DNA of 64,000 nucleotides. It comes from Candidatus Neomicrothrix sp. UBA2974. GTDB taxonomy: Bacteria > Actinomycetota > Acidimicrobiia > Acidimicrobiales > MedAcidi-G1. The position numbers and the translations under genes were made by a program. Of this stretch, positions 52,602-60,794 are shown in pieces; the first letter of the stretch is position 1; every line of letters starts with the position of its first letter. The stretch covers positions 1 through 64,000 of the forward strand of contig DEAU01000030.1 in the NCBI GenBank assembly GCA_002348705.1, written 5' to 3'. The notes beneath the pieces are model-generated. The model did no database searches. It saw only the letters and a program-made list of their open reading frames with translations, and was not told the DNA's origin.

Positions 52602-53591
52602 GTGCGAGCAGTGAGGACAGTCGACGGGGCATTTACCGTCGTGGAGGTACCCGATCCCGAGGGTGGAGGTGTACTTGTCGATGTGGCGGCGGCCGGGATC
52701 TGCGGCTCGGACCTCCACATGGCTGATTTCGGCCTGCCTACGACAGTGGGGCACGAAGTTGCTGGCCGAACCCGCGACGGCATGTCGGTGGCTGTTCGAC
52801 CAACTTTGACCTGCGGAATCTGCGATCGGTGTCTAGTCGGCGAGGTCCAGCAATGCCGCAGTCTGTCCCTCTACGGGTTGGCTGTCGACGGAGGTATGGC
52901 AGACCGGATTCTTGTGGACCCTTCATGTGTCTTGCCGCTACCGGAAGGATTGGCGGAGTCCGACGCCTTTCTGGTCGAGCCAGTGGCAGTGTCGGTTCAT
53001 GCCGTGTCTACCGCTGGCGTCGAGGCGGGACACAGGGTGTTGGTGGTGGGTGGTGGAACTATCGGTCTGACAGCGGTGGCTGTAGCACGTGAAGCTGGCG
53101 CCGATGTTGACCTGTCGGCCCGTCACGATCACCAGCGGACGGCCGGTGAGCGCTTGGGGGCTGGCATCGAGGTATCGGGCGAGTACGACGTCGTGGTGGA
53201 GGCAGTGGGGGCCGAATCGGCGCTGACTATGGCCATCGACCATGCCCGGCCCGGCGCGACCGTATCTATGCCCGGTATCTACTGGGAGGGACTGAAGATC
53301 CCGAACGCAGTGGCAATGTTCCTCAAGGAACTCCGCCTCGTGCCTTCTTCGATGTATGGCTGCGCCCGTGGATTGCACCGTCACGGAGGGGTGGAGACCC
53401 CCAACGCAGGGGTTATCGAGAAGGACGATCCGGCTGGCGAACTACTGGTAGCAGCCCAACTGCTGGTCGATGTCCCTGATCTAGCCGAAGTGCTGGTCAC
53501 CCACCGTTTTGGCCTCGACGAGGCTAGCGAGGCTTTTCGGGTCGCCGCCGACCGCTCGGCCGGTGCCATCAAGGTAGTGCTGGAGCCCTAG
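52602..53591 (+). CDS. Zinc-dependent alcohol dehydrogenase, threonine-dehydrogenase-like
   Basis: 329 aa medium-chain dehydrogenase. AAGICGSDLHMADFG and GHEVAGRTRDG carry catalytic zinc ligands; the structural zinc site CGICDRCLVGEVQQC is complete. VLVVGGGTIGLTAVAVAREA is the nucleotide-binding motif. The start is GTG 52602 with GAGGAGG upstream. It sits divergent to the P450 and ends in a strong hairpin. Substrate unknown. Confidence 0.88.
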   Translation: MRAVRTVDGAFTVVEVPDPEGGGVLVDVAAAGICGSDLHMADFGLPTTVGHEVAGRTRDGMSVAVRPTLTCGICDRCLVGEVQQCRSLSLYGLAVDGGMADRILVDPSCVLPLPEGLAESDAFLVEPVAVSVHAVSTAGVEAGHRVLVVGGGTIGLTAVAVAREAGADVDLSARHDHQRTAGERLGAGIEVSGEYDVVVEAVGAESALTMAIDHARPGATVSMPGIYWEGLKIPNAVAMFLKELRLVPSSMYGCARGLHRHGGVETPNAGVIEKDDPAGELLVAAQLLVDVPDLAEVLVTHRFGLDEASEAFRVAADRSAGAIKVVLEP

Positions 53592-53617
53592 GAGGGGGGA
53601 CCGGCGGTCCCCCCTCC
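53591..53617. terminator. Strong GC hairpin between convergent genes
   Basis: GGAGGGGGGACC (53591-53602) and GGTCCCCCCTCC (53606-53617) form a perfect 12-bp stem with a 3-nt loop, starting at the last base of the dehydrogenase stop codon. The next gene converges and ends at 53628. It lacks a U-tract and is the strongest hairpin found by eye in the window. Confidence 0.65.
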
Positions 53618-53627
53618 GGGCCGATAG

Positions 53628-54224
53628 TCAGGCCAGGTCCAAGAGAGGAAGCGGGAATCGGCTGTCGCTGGCGAACAGTTCTCGGACCATTGGCTCGAAT
53701 TCTTCCAGCGGCAAAGAGTCGTGGTTCCGCTCGAAGCAGTTCTGGTCGTACTCGGCACAGAATGCCGCGCAGTCGTCGAACCACTCGTGTTCGCGGAAAG
53801 ACTCGCGTGCGTCCCGATCGGCTCCGAGGTGATGGAAGTAGTAGTACCCCTGAAAAAGGCCGTGGTGCCGAATGATCCAGTGTGTGCGGTCGGAGACGTA
53901 GGGCCGGAGGATGTCTGCGGCTACCGCACTGTGGTTCTCCGGAGCGATCGGGTCACCCACGTCGTGCAGGAGAGCGGCTACCACCATCTCGTTGCTCTCG
54001 TCGTTGCGCAGCGCCCGCGTCGCGCTTTGCAGGCTGTGCTCGAAGCGGTCCACTGGGTAGCCCAGCAACGGGCCCGCCATGGCCTTCAGGGTCCCGAGTA
54101 TGTGGTCGGCAAGGTGGTTGGCCTTGTGAGCGGCTAACTCCCTGCCGAGGATCTCGTAGTCCTCAACGGTCCCGTCCACCATGTGTTCGAAGCCCACTGT
54201 CTCCATGGCTATGCAGTCTGGCAT
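53628..54224 (-). CDS. HD-domain protein, PhnZ/MIOX-like superfamily
   Basis: 198 aa. Metal ligands in order: His in RFEHSLQSA, His-Asp in LLHDVGD, His in ENHSAVAA, His in IIRHHGLFQG and Asp in AEYDQNCF. The first His to the HD pair is 24 residues, as I recall for PhnZ. PhnZ and MIOX are mixed-valence di-iron oxygenases; simple phosphohydrolases share the fold. The Glu that I expect before the first His in PhnZ is not seen (YPVDRFEH), so PhnZ activity on phosphonates is doubtful. ATG 54206 is another possible start. Confidence 0.75.
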   Translation of the reverse strand: MPDCIAMETVGFEHMVDGTVEDYEILGRELAAHKANHLADHILGTLKAMAGPLLGYPVDRFEHSLQSATRALRNDESNEMVVAALLHDVGDPIAPENHSAVAADILRPYVSDRTHWIIRHHGLFQGYYYFHHLGADRDARESFREHEWFDDCAAFCAEYDQNCFERNHDSLPLEEFEPMVRELFASDSRFPLPLLDLA

Positions 54225-54303
54225 CTACCTGTCCCCGGCGACAGGCTTCGGAGTGCCTCCGGATGGGGTTCTTCTGAAAATGAGGTTGGCGAATGGGGGT
54301 GGC

Positions 54304-54309
54304 TAGCCT
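54304..54309 (+). promoter_or_regulatory. -10 box TAGCCT setting the ABC ATPase start
   Basis: TAGCCT ends 7 nt before GTG 54317. It lies inside the longer open frame that begins at ATG 54293, so it argues for the GTG as the real, leaderless start. Confidence 0.5.
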
Positions 54310-54316
54310 CGCCCAA

Positions 54317-55267
54317 GTGTCGGAGTCTCCCTCAGTGATCGTTGACGGCCTTTGCCGTTCGTACGGCAGCGTGAAGGCCGTCGACGACCTGTCGTTTCGG
54401 GTCTGGCCGGGTGAAGTATTCGCTCTCCTCGGTCCTAATGGGGCGGGCAAGTCGACCACTGTGGAAATTCTGGAAGGGCATCGCAGTCGCGACGCTGGAG
54501 AAGTACGGGTGCTGGGTCACGATCCGGCTCGGGCCTCGAGTGCGTTTCGAGATCGGATCGGGATCGTGCTCCAAGAGGTCGGTATCGAACGAGAGTTGAC
54601 AGTTTGTGAGATTCTCAGGCACTACGGCGCCTGCTACTCGCGTCGTCGTCCAGTCGACGAAGTGCTGGAACTGGTCGGCCTGACTGGGCTAGGGAATCAG
54701 CGGACACATCGTCTTTCCGGTGGTCAGAAGCGGCGCGTCGATCTGGCCCTGAGCCTGATTGGAGATCCTGACCTTTTGTTTCTCGACGAGCCGACCACTG
54801 GCTTCGACCCTTCGGCCCGACGTCAGGCGTGGGAGATGGTCGACAGGCTCAGGTCGCTGGGAGCCACCGTTGTACTAACCAGCCATTACATGGACGAGGT
54901 TCAGGCCTTGGCCGATCGGGTGCTGGTAATTGCAGGTGGACGAACCGTGGCCGAGGGAACACCGGACGAACTAAGGGGCGCTATGGACGCCGAAACGGTG
55001 GTCCGAACACGCTTCCCAATCGGAGCTGACGGCACCGTCGATGAACTGCTAGGGAGCCTTTCTGGCCGGGCCACGGTGCGTGACGGCTGGTTGGAGGTGC
55101 GGACCAAGGAGGCGACTGCGGATCTCCACCGGTTGACCGGCTGGGCGGCTGGGCGTGGCATGGAACTTGAGGGGCTGGAGGTGGCCAGACCCACGTTGGA
55201 GGACGTCTACCTAGACCTAGTGGGCGGCGATGCCACCACCGTTCGGGGAGGGCCTATCGATGCCTGA
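54317..55267 (+). CDS. ABC-2 type exporter ATPase
   Basis: 316 aa from GTG 54317 (324 from ATG 54293). Walker A GPNGAGKSTTVEIL, Q-loop IVLQEVGIERELTV, signature LSGGQKRRVDLALSL, Walker B LLFLDEPTTGFDPSARR. A C-terminal extension of about 90 residues after the H-loop is like DrrA-type drug/lipid exporters. It overlaps the permease gene by 8 bp. Substrate unknown. Confidence 0.9.
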   Translation: MSESPSVIVDGLCRSYGSVKAVDDLSFRVWPGEVFALLGPNGAGKSTTVEILEGHRSRDAGEVRVLGHDPARASSAFRDRIGIVLQEVGIERELTVCEILRHYGACYSRRRPVDEVLELVGLTGLGNQRTHRLSGGQKRRVDLALSLIGDPDLLFLDEPTTGFDPSARRQAWEMVDRLRSLGATVVLTSHYMDEVQALADRVLVIAGGRTVAEGTPDELRGAMDAETVVRTRFPIGADGTVDELLGSLSGRATVRDGWLEVRTKEATADLHRLTGWAAGRGMELEGLEVARPTLEDVYLDLVGGDATTVRGGPIDA

Positions 55268-56099
55268 CCGACCGCCGCCTCAGATGGGCCTCCTGGTCCG
55301 GCAGATAGGCCACCAGAACCGGATCTTTCGTCGGGTGCCGATCGCCGCCTTTTTCACCCTGGCCTTCCCGCTGATGTTCATGTTCCTCTTTGCATCCATC
55401 TTTGACGATGTGGACATCGGCGGGGGTCGGGAAGTGGCCGCCGCTCAGTTCTACGCCCCGGGCCTCGCTGTCTTCACCGCGGCATCGGCTACCTACACCA
55501 ACATCGGCATCTCCACGGCCATTGCCCGGGACGAGGGGGTGCTGCGACGAGTGAGAAGTACCCCGCTGCCCCGATGGGTCTACCTCGGGGGTGTAGTGGG
55601 CTCCGGAGTCTCAATTGCCGCGTTTGGCGCAGCGCTAATGCTGTCAGTCGGAATTGGCTTCTATGGAATCGAGGTCGAATCCGGCCGGATCCTGCCGGCA
55701 GCGGTGACCTTCGTGGTAGGGGTGGCTTCGTTCGCCATGCTGGGTTTGGCGCTGACCGCCGTTGCCCCGTCAGCCCAGGGCGCTCCGGCGCTGGCCCAAG
55801 CCACCATTCTCCCAGCGGCCTTCGTTTCCGATGTGTTCATGCCGCTTGGAGAAGATCCGGCTCGGTGGATGGTGCTTGTAGGCGACATCTTCCCTTTGAA
55901 GCCTTTCGTGCACTCTTTTTTCGCCCCGTTCGACCCGTTCCGTACCGGTTCGGCGTGGGAGCCGGAACACCTCCTCGTTATAGCTGCGTGGGGTGTGTTC
56001 GGTGCCGTAGTTGCTGCCTGGCGCTTCCGGTGGGAGCCGTCGGTTGGTTCGGGAGGCGTCCGCGGTCGTCGGTCTCGCCGGACTCAGTCGTCCCGCTGA
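55260..56099 (+). CDS. ABC-2 type exporter permease
   Basis: 279 aa with about six membrane segments. LAFPLMFMFLFASIFDDVDI and GISTAIARDEGVLRRVRSTPL are typical ABC-2 permease features (the LRR...TPLP cytoplasmic stretch). ATG 55260 overlaps the ATPase stop and has GGGGAGGG upstream. It forms an exporter with the preceding protein. Its 3' end overlaps the convergent cofC gene by 16 bp. Confidence 0.88.
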   Translation: MPDRPPPQMGLLVRQIGHQNRIFRRVPIAAFFTLAFPLMFMFLFASIFDDVDIGGGREVAAAQFYAPGLAVFTAASATYTNIGISTAIARDEGVLRRVRSTPLPRWVYLGGVVGSGVSIAAFGAALMLSVGIGFYGIEVESGRILPAAVTFVVGVASFAMLGLALTAVAPSAQGAPALAQATILPAAFVSDVFMPLGEDPARWMVLVGDIFPLKPFVHSFFAPFDPFRTGSAWEPEHLLVIAAWGVFGAVVAAWRFRWEPSVGSGGVRGRRSRRTQSSR

Positions 56100-56692
56100 G
56101 GCGCGGTTGTTGACCGAAAGGTCCCGTCCGCCAGATCGATGCCCTGCAGGTCGTCGGGGCCATCCACGTCCCAGGCGAGGTCCGGGTCTCGGAGGGAGCG
56201 CCAGGGAAGGCCTAGTCGTTCAGCCATGGCTACATGGGCGGCATATGAGCCTGGCCCATAGGCAAACCGGAATCCGGCGTTCGTTGGTACCACGATCACG
56301 GGCGTCCCGTCGAGATGCCGGTCGGGTACCAAGGTAATGCCTCGGGTTGAGGCGCAGTGGTCGAGTCGTCGCGCACGGGGGAGATCAGCGTGGGCCACGA
56401 TTACGCGGTCGAAGCCTTCGGCACTCAGCATCGCCACTCCGGCTTCGACCGCCCGGTTCAGCCCAGGTCTGTCGATGCGCAGCACATCTGCTCCCATCGA
56501 GCGGGCCCAGTCAGCCACTTGGTCGTCGTCGCATACCACGGCCACTGGAAGCGGGGCCGCGGCCGTCACCACGTTGGTGGCCATTTGGCGGGCCAAGACG
56601 GCTCGTGCTCTGGGGTCGAGCGCCTCAGCGAGGCGTCCTTTGGCCGCGTCAAAGGCTTTCACTGGGATGAGCACACCGACCTTCTCAGGCAT
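56084..56692 (-). CDS. cofC: 2-phospho-L-lactate guanylyltransferase (CofC/FbiD)
   Basis: 202 aa nucleotidyltransferase. VGVLIPVKAFDAAKGRLAEAL holds the P-loop-like PVK motif; VIVAHADLPRARRL and FRFAYGPGSYAAHVAMAE are CofC/FbiD motifs. It activates phospholactate or phosphoenolpyruvate with GTP in coenzyme F420 biosynthesis, so this organism probably makes F420. I choose ATG 56692 (two codons inside the longest frame) because TAGGGT ends 6 nt before it. Divergent from gpsA as in many Actinobacteria. Confidence 0.9.
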   Translation of the reverse strand: MPEKVGVLIPVKAFDAAKGRLAEALDPRARAVLARQMATNVVTAAAPLPVAVVCDDDQVADWARSMGADVLRIDRPGLNRAVEAGVAMLSAEGFDRVIVAHADLPRARRLDHCASTRGITLVPDRHLDGTPVIVVPTNAGFRFAYGPGSYAAHVAMAERLGLPWRSLRDPDLAWDVDGPDDLQGIDLADGTFRSTTAPQRDD

Positions 56693-56698
56693 CGGCAC

Positions 56699-56708
56699 AC
56701 CCTAGGGT
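56699..56708. promoter_or_regulatory. Shared palindromic -10 for cofC and gpsA
   Basis: ACCCTAGGGT is a perfect palindrome that reads TAGGGT on both strands: 56703-56708 for gpsA (ATG 56715, 6 nt away) and 56704-56699 for cofC (ATG 56692, 6 nt away). Both genes would be leaderless, and polymerase binding for one should exclude the other. Confidence 0.6.
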
Positions 56709-56714
56709 GACGTT

Positions 56715-57746
56715 ATGACGACACCGCCGGCGAAGATAGCGGTGATTGGCGCCGGTTCGTGGGGAACGACGGTGGCTGCATTGCTGGCACCGGTGGTTCC
56801 GACCGTCCTATGGTCCCGGCGGCCCGACGTCGTCGCCGATGTATCCGCCGGCCGCGGCAATCGTCGGTATCTGGAGGGACACGCTCTTCCGCCGGCACTC
56901 GACGCAACGGGCGACCTCGCCGCAGCGGTCGAAGGGGCCTCGATGCTGTTGGTAGCTGTTCCCACCCATGGCTTTCGCGACGTGCTGGCCTCGGCCGCAC
57001 CACATACGGACGACAGCGTTCCGGTGGTCAGCTTGGCCAAGGGCTTCGAGCAGGGGACCGATCTGCGGATGAGTCAGGTAGTCGCCGATGTGATGCCCCG
57101 TCACCCGGTTGGTGTTCTAACCGGGCCGAACTTGGCTCGGGAGATCCTGGAGGGTCGTTCGGCTGCCACCGTGGCCGCCGCTACCGACCCTGCAGTGGCG
57201 CTCGCTCTGCAAGACCTCCTCAACTCGGATCGTCTGCGCGTCTACACCAACAAAGACTTGGTGGGATGTGAGGTCGGTGGTGCGTTGAAGAACGTGGTGG
57301 CTCTGGCCGCCGGTATGGCCGAGGGCTTGCAGACCGGTGACAACGCCCGTGCAGCCCTAGTTACTCGTGGGCTGGTAGAGATGACACGTCTCGGCATCGC
57401 ACTCGGAGGTGATCCGTTGACTCTTTCAGGTCTGGCAGGTCTAGGAGATGTCTTGGCTACCTGCATGAGCGACCAAAGCCGCAACCGACATGTGGGCGAA
57501 CAGGTGGGCCTCGGTCGGCCGCCGGACGAGGTGCTCGCTGAGATGACGCAGGTGGCTGAAGGGGTTCGGGCCGCTGGGGTGACTTGTCGGCTGGCTGCCG
57601 AAGCGGGAATCGAAGTGCCGATCGCCGATGGGGTGCGTTCGGTTTTTGAGGAAGGCCATGCACCTCGTGATGTCTGGTCCGCACTCATGGCACGTCGGAC
57701 TGGTGCCGAGTTGGAGACGGCGTCGTTCGAAGACGCTGATACCTGA
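56715..57746 (+). CDS. gpsA: Glycerol-3-phosphate dehydrogenase (NAD(P)+)
   Basis: 343 aa. The nucleotide site is VIGAGSWGTTVAALLAP, the active-site Lys region is NKDLVGCEVGGALKNVVALA, and GLAGLGDVLATCMSDQSRN is the usual C-terminal motif. It makes glycerol-3-phosphate for phospholipids. Start ATG 56715 is 6 nt after the shared -10. The gene is followed at 2 bp by an unknown gene. Confidence 0.96.
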   Translation: MTTPPAKIAVIGAGSWGTTVAALLAPVVPTVLWSRRPDVVADVSAGRGNRRYLEGHALPPALDATGDLAAAVEGASMLLVAVPTHGFRDVLASAAPHTDDSVPVVSLAKGFEQGTDLRMSQVVADVMPRHPVGVLTGPNLAREILEGRSAATVAAATDPAVALALQDLLNSDRLRVYTNKDLVGCEVGGALKNVVALAAGMAEGLQTGDNARAALVTRGLVEMTRLGIALGGDPLTLSGLAGLGDVLATCMSDQSRNRHVGEQVGLGRPPDEVLAEMTQVAEGVRAAGVTCRLAAEAGIEVPIADGVRSVFEEGHAPRDVWSALMARRTGAELETASFEDADT

Positions 57747-57748
57747 GC

Positions 57749-59233
57749 ATGCGTTTTCCTGGCCGACGGCTTTGGCGCACTCGATCGGCAGACCGCAGGT
57801 TGTTCAGCCCTGGTGACCAGTCAGGAACCCGCCTAGGGACCGACGACGGCTTTCGGGCTGTGATCGACACCAGGGGAGCCATCGAAGTAGCGGGCCGGAA
57901 CTATGTCGTCGATTGGTGGATCGGCGGAGATGACAAGTGGTACGCGCCGTCTAGCGAGGTAGCGGTGCGGCAGACGAGACCCAGCGCCGCACCGGTGGTC
58001 GTGACCAGAATGCGCGTCCACGGGGCCGACGTGGTGACGACTACCTGGGCCGCTCAGGCTGACGGTTCGCAAGGTCCGGCGGTGGTGGTTGAAGTGTCGA
58101 ATGAGACGGCGGTCCCCGTGGCCGTGGCCGTGGCGGTACGAGCTGCTTCTGGTGACCAGATTCGTCACATGACAGTTGACGGATGGCGGCTTATCGCCGA
58201 TGGCCACGCGGCTGTAGTCGTCGACCGAAAGCCCGGGCGGTATGCCCTTGTGGATGCCACTAAGGACTTGTGGGACGAGGTGTCCGGTGGACGGGCTATG
58301 GTCCAGTCGCCAGGACCGGTGCAGTGTCGGACCGGTTCGGCGGCAGGTGCCCTAGTAGTCCCCCTGCCCCACCGGTCCACCATGCGCTTCGCCGTGCCGG
58401 CCGGAGACCTGATGGACAACCCGGCAGTTGTATTGCCGTCTTCGGATCGGGTAGTCGCCGGTTGGTCGTCCAGACTCGATCGGGCGGCCACCGTAGAACT
58501 TCCTGATACAGCCACTCCGCAGCGGATGCTTGTCGACCTACTTTTGGCTGAACCCGAGCCGGCCGGAGTCGTCGAGTTGGCCCGTTGGGGTCTGGAGACA
58601 GAAGCTTCCATTCGTCTGGCCGCCTTGGATCTGGGAGCAGGGTCGGAGCCCTTGCGCGCTGCAGCCGCTTTCTGGACGTTGACCCGATGCCGAGAGGCAT
58701 TCGACGGGGTCGGCGCAGTGTCGCTCGATGACCTAGTTCGGTCTGCCGGCGACGATCCGGCTGCCCTCGAATCCCTCGTTTCTTTGGCCAGTCTCTTTGA
58801 CGCAACGGGTGATCAATTGGCGGCTGACGATGTCCGCAGGCAGGTTTCAGCAAGGGGCGCAGCGGCGATTGGGTTTAGTTACGCCCCGGCGCCCAAAGGC
58901 GACCCTGACACCTGTCCTGCGGCGGGACTGCGTCGGGTGGCCGGACTAGCTGTGCGCCCGTCGGCCGACGGGCTCGACCTACTCCCAGCGTTAGTGCCTG
59001 ACGTTTGGCTTGGCCGGCCGGTCGAGGTCCATGGCTTGGCGACTCCCGTGGGTCGGTTGGGCTTCGCCTTGCGATGGCATGGCAATCGACCGGCGCTTCT
59101 GTGGCAGTTGGAGCGCCATGATGGGGTGGAAGGCGAGGTGGTACTGCGTGTTCCCGGGCTCGATACCGCCTTCTCATCTACGTCGGTATCAGGAGAAGTC
59201 CTGCTAGCTGTGCCGGCCACAGCGAGCACATAG
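57749..59233 (+). CDS. Conserved protein of unknown function downstream of gpsA
   Basis: 494 aa, soluble. The N-terminal 230 residues look like a beta-sandwich (GFRAVIDTRGAIEVAGRNYV, then NYVVDWWIGGDDKWYAPS). The rest is helical and beta (VELARWGLETEASIRLAALD). Aromatic WWIGGDDKWY suggests ligand or sugar binding. It distantly recalls the N-terminal domains of glycogen-debranching-type or glucan enzymes, but I do not recognise a family. It follows gpsA by 2 bp and precedes rnhB by 9 bp. Confidence 0.65.
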   Translation: MRFPGRRLWRTRSADRRLFSPGDQSGTRLGTDDGFRAVIDTRGAIEVAGRNYVVDWWIGGDDKWYAPSSEVAVRQTRPSAAPVVVTRMRVHGADVVTTTWAAQADGSQGPAVVVEVSNETAVPVAVAVAVRAASGDQIRHMTVDGWRLIADGHAAVVVDRKPGRYALVDATKDLWDEVSGGRAMVQSPGPVQCRTGSAAGALVVPLPHRSTMRFAVPAGDLMDNPAVVLPSSDRVVAGWSSRLDRAATVELPDTATPQRMLVDLLLAEPEPAGVVELARWGLETEASIRLAALDLGAGSEPLRAAAAFWTLTRCREAFDGVGAVSLDDLVRSAGDDPAALESLVSLASLFDATGDQLAADDVRRQVSARGAAAIGFSYAPAPKGDPDTCPAAGLRRVAGLAVRPSADGLDLLPALVPDVWLGRPVEVHGLATPVGRLGFALRWHGNRPALLWQLERHDGVEGEVVLRVPGLDTAFSSTSVSGEVLLAVPATAST

Positions 59234-59242
59234 GAGCAACTG

Positions 59243-59935
59243 GTGGTTGGTAGTCGCCGGATGCGAGCCGCCCTTCGTGGAAAGGCGCCTGGGATGGCGG
59301 CAGAACGCGAGTTCTGGGATGCCGGCCACGAGTGGGTGGCAGGACTTGACGAAGTTGGGAGGGGGGCGTGGGCTGGTCCGTTGACCGTTGCAGCTGTGGT
59401 TCCCGACCGTCATCGGCGAATTACAGGAGTCCGCGACTCCAAGATGCTGAACGAGGACGAACGGGAACACCTTTACGAACGAATCACCAACTGGGCGTCG
59501 TCGTGGGCGGTAGGCCACGCATCCAACGAAGAGTGCGACGAGTTGGGAATGTCAGCTGCTCAGCGCTTAGCCGCCCGGCGGGCGCTTGATGGTCTAGGAA
59601 GGCCCGTGGACCGAGTCCTGCTAGACGGGACTTGGGACTTCGTCGGCGGCGGTCGGGCCCGAACCATCGTGAAGGGCGACGCCTCGAGCCTGTCGATAGC
59701 CGCCGCTTCGGTGGTAGCCAAGGTGACCCGGGACCGGATCCTCCGGGCGGCGGACATCGATTTCCCCGGGTACGGCTTCGCTGACTCCAAGGGCTATCCG
59801 AGTCCAGTCCATCGAGCGGCGCTTGCCAATCGCGGGGCTACGACCTACCACAGGCGGTCTTGGTCGTTCATGGAGGGGCTGCCGCCGGTGGGAGAACCTC
59901 GTCGGGATCCACCCGGAACCAAAAGGCTTTTCTAA
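59243..59935 (+). CDS. rnhB: Ribonuclease HII
   Basis: 230 aa. The catalytic Asp-Glu is in GLDEVGRGAWAGPL, the Asp in LLDGTWDF, and DFPGYGFADSKGYPSPVHRAA completes the site. It removes ribonucleotides from DNA and RNA primers. GTG 59243 has GGAG 6 nt upstream; the conserved part begins about 30 residues in, so a later start is possible. It is followed by an unrelated membrane gene with its own -10 box. Confidence 0.93.
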   Translation: MVGSRRMRAALRGKAPGMAAEREFWDAGHEWVAGLDEVGRGAWAGPLTVAAVVPDRHRRITGVRDSKMLNEDEREHLYERITNWASSWAVGHASNEECDELGMSAAQRLAARRALDGLGRPVDRVLLDGTWDFVGGGRARTIVKGDASSLSIAAASVVAKVTRDRILRAADIDFPGYGFADSKGYPSPVHRAALANRGATTYHRRSWSFMEGLPPVGEPRRDPPGTKRLF

Positions 59936-59974
59936 TACAGCGGTTCCGGCAACCTATCGCCGGTCCGACCTCGC

Positions 59975-59980
59975 TACCGT
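59975..59980 (+). promoter_or_regulatory. -10 box TACCGT before membrane protein
   Basis: TACCGT lies 7 nt before ATG 59988 and no ribosome site is present, which decides that start within a longer open frame. Confidence 0.5.
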
Positions 59981-59987
59981 TTTCCAC

Positions 59988-60422
59988 ATGCGAGCGCTGG
60001 TTCGACTGCTATGGGTGGCCGTTGCCTGGACTGCAGTGGTGTGGGTGGGGCGCATCCGCAACGTCTTTGGCGATGACAACCTGTCTGGAGGTGCCCGGTT
60101 CTGGCGGATCGCGGTATCCATCGTGTTCTTGGTCTTGGCCGCCATGTTGGCCACCGTGGCCCTCGGACGTTGGCACCGGCGTCCGCTCGGTTCGACGCGA
60201 ATGGTGGCCGTCTTCTGCCTGTGGACCATCGTTTTCTGGACGGTCCGGGGCGGCGGATTGCTATTCGCCGAACATGACGCTGAATTCAAGTTGGTCCATA
60301 CCGCACTAGCCGTCGTATCGATCGGTTTAGCTGGCCTTCTGTACCGGGTCGATCAGCGGGTGACGGCCGCAAGCGGCGGGTTGGTTTTAGTGGACGACCC
60401 GTCTACGACTGCCGAGCGTTAA
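59988..60422 (+). CDS. Small membrane protein of unknown function
   Basis: 144 aa with four hydrophobic segments: LVRLLWVAVAWTAVVWVGRI, WRIAVSIVFLVLAAMLATVA, VAVFCLWTIVFWTVRGGG, and LVHTALAVVSIGLAGLLY. The last helix is followed by a short cytoplasmic tail. No family is recognised. The gene stands between rnhB and the Nfu-like gene and may be transcribed from its own promoter. Confidence 0.65.
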   Translation: MRALVRLLWVAVAWTAVVWVGRIRNVFGDDNLSGGARFWRIAVSIVFLVLAAMLATVALGRWHRRPLGSTRMVAVFCLWTIVFWTVRGGGLLFAEHDAEFKLVHTALAVVSIGLAGLLYRVDQRVTAASGGLVLVDDPSTTAER

Positions 60423-60433
60423 CCTGCCTGGCC

Positions 60434-60763
60434 ATGGGCCAACCGATCACCGTCGTTGCCAAGCAATCCTCACGTGCCAGCGTCGTCCGGTACGAGACGA
60501 ACCGCTCCCTCACCGGCATGGGTCACGAGCGCTACCGGGCTGGTGACGAGATCCTGGGGACGGCGCCCTCCGACGAGTTGGCCCGCCGACTGTTCGACCG
60601 GGGCGGTATCGCCGGCGTTCATGTGTACGGCAACGTGGTCTCTGTGGAGTTGGCTGACGCTGGAGTGGAGGGCATCGAGGACATCATCGCTGGCCTTTAC
60701 CTCTACTGGGTGGAGGGCGTCGAGGTGCCCAGCGACGCCGAACTGACCGGCGCCACTAACTGA
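60434..60763 (+). CDS. Nfu/NifU N-terminal-like protein
   Basis: 109 aa. VVRYETNRSLTGMGHERY and SDELARRLFDRGGIAGVHVY, then NVVSVELADAGVEGIEDIIA, match the N-terminal domain of Nfu iron-sulfur scaffold proteins. The Cys-containing C-terminal NifU domain is absent, so it may be an accessory factor. The family is common in Actinobacteria. TAACCT at 60420 is 8 nt before the ATG, a weaker version of the leaderless -10. Confidence 0.72.
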   Translation: MGQPITVVAKQSSRASVVRYETNRSLTGMGHERYRAGDEILGTAPSDELARRLFDRGGIAGVHVYGNVVSVELADAGVEGIEDIIAGLYLYWVEGVEVPSDAELTGATN

Positions 60764-60794
60764 GGCCATCCGCCCGGACATCTTCCGGACGGCT

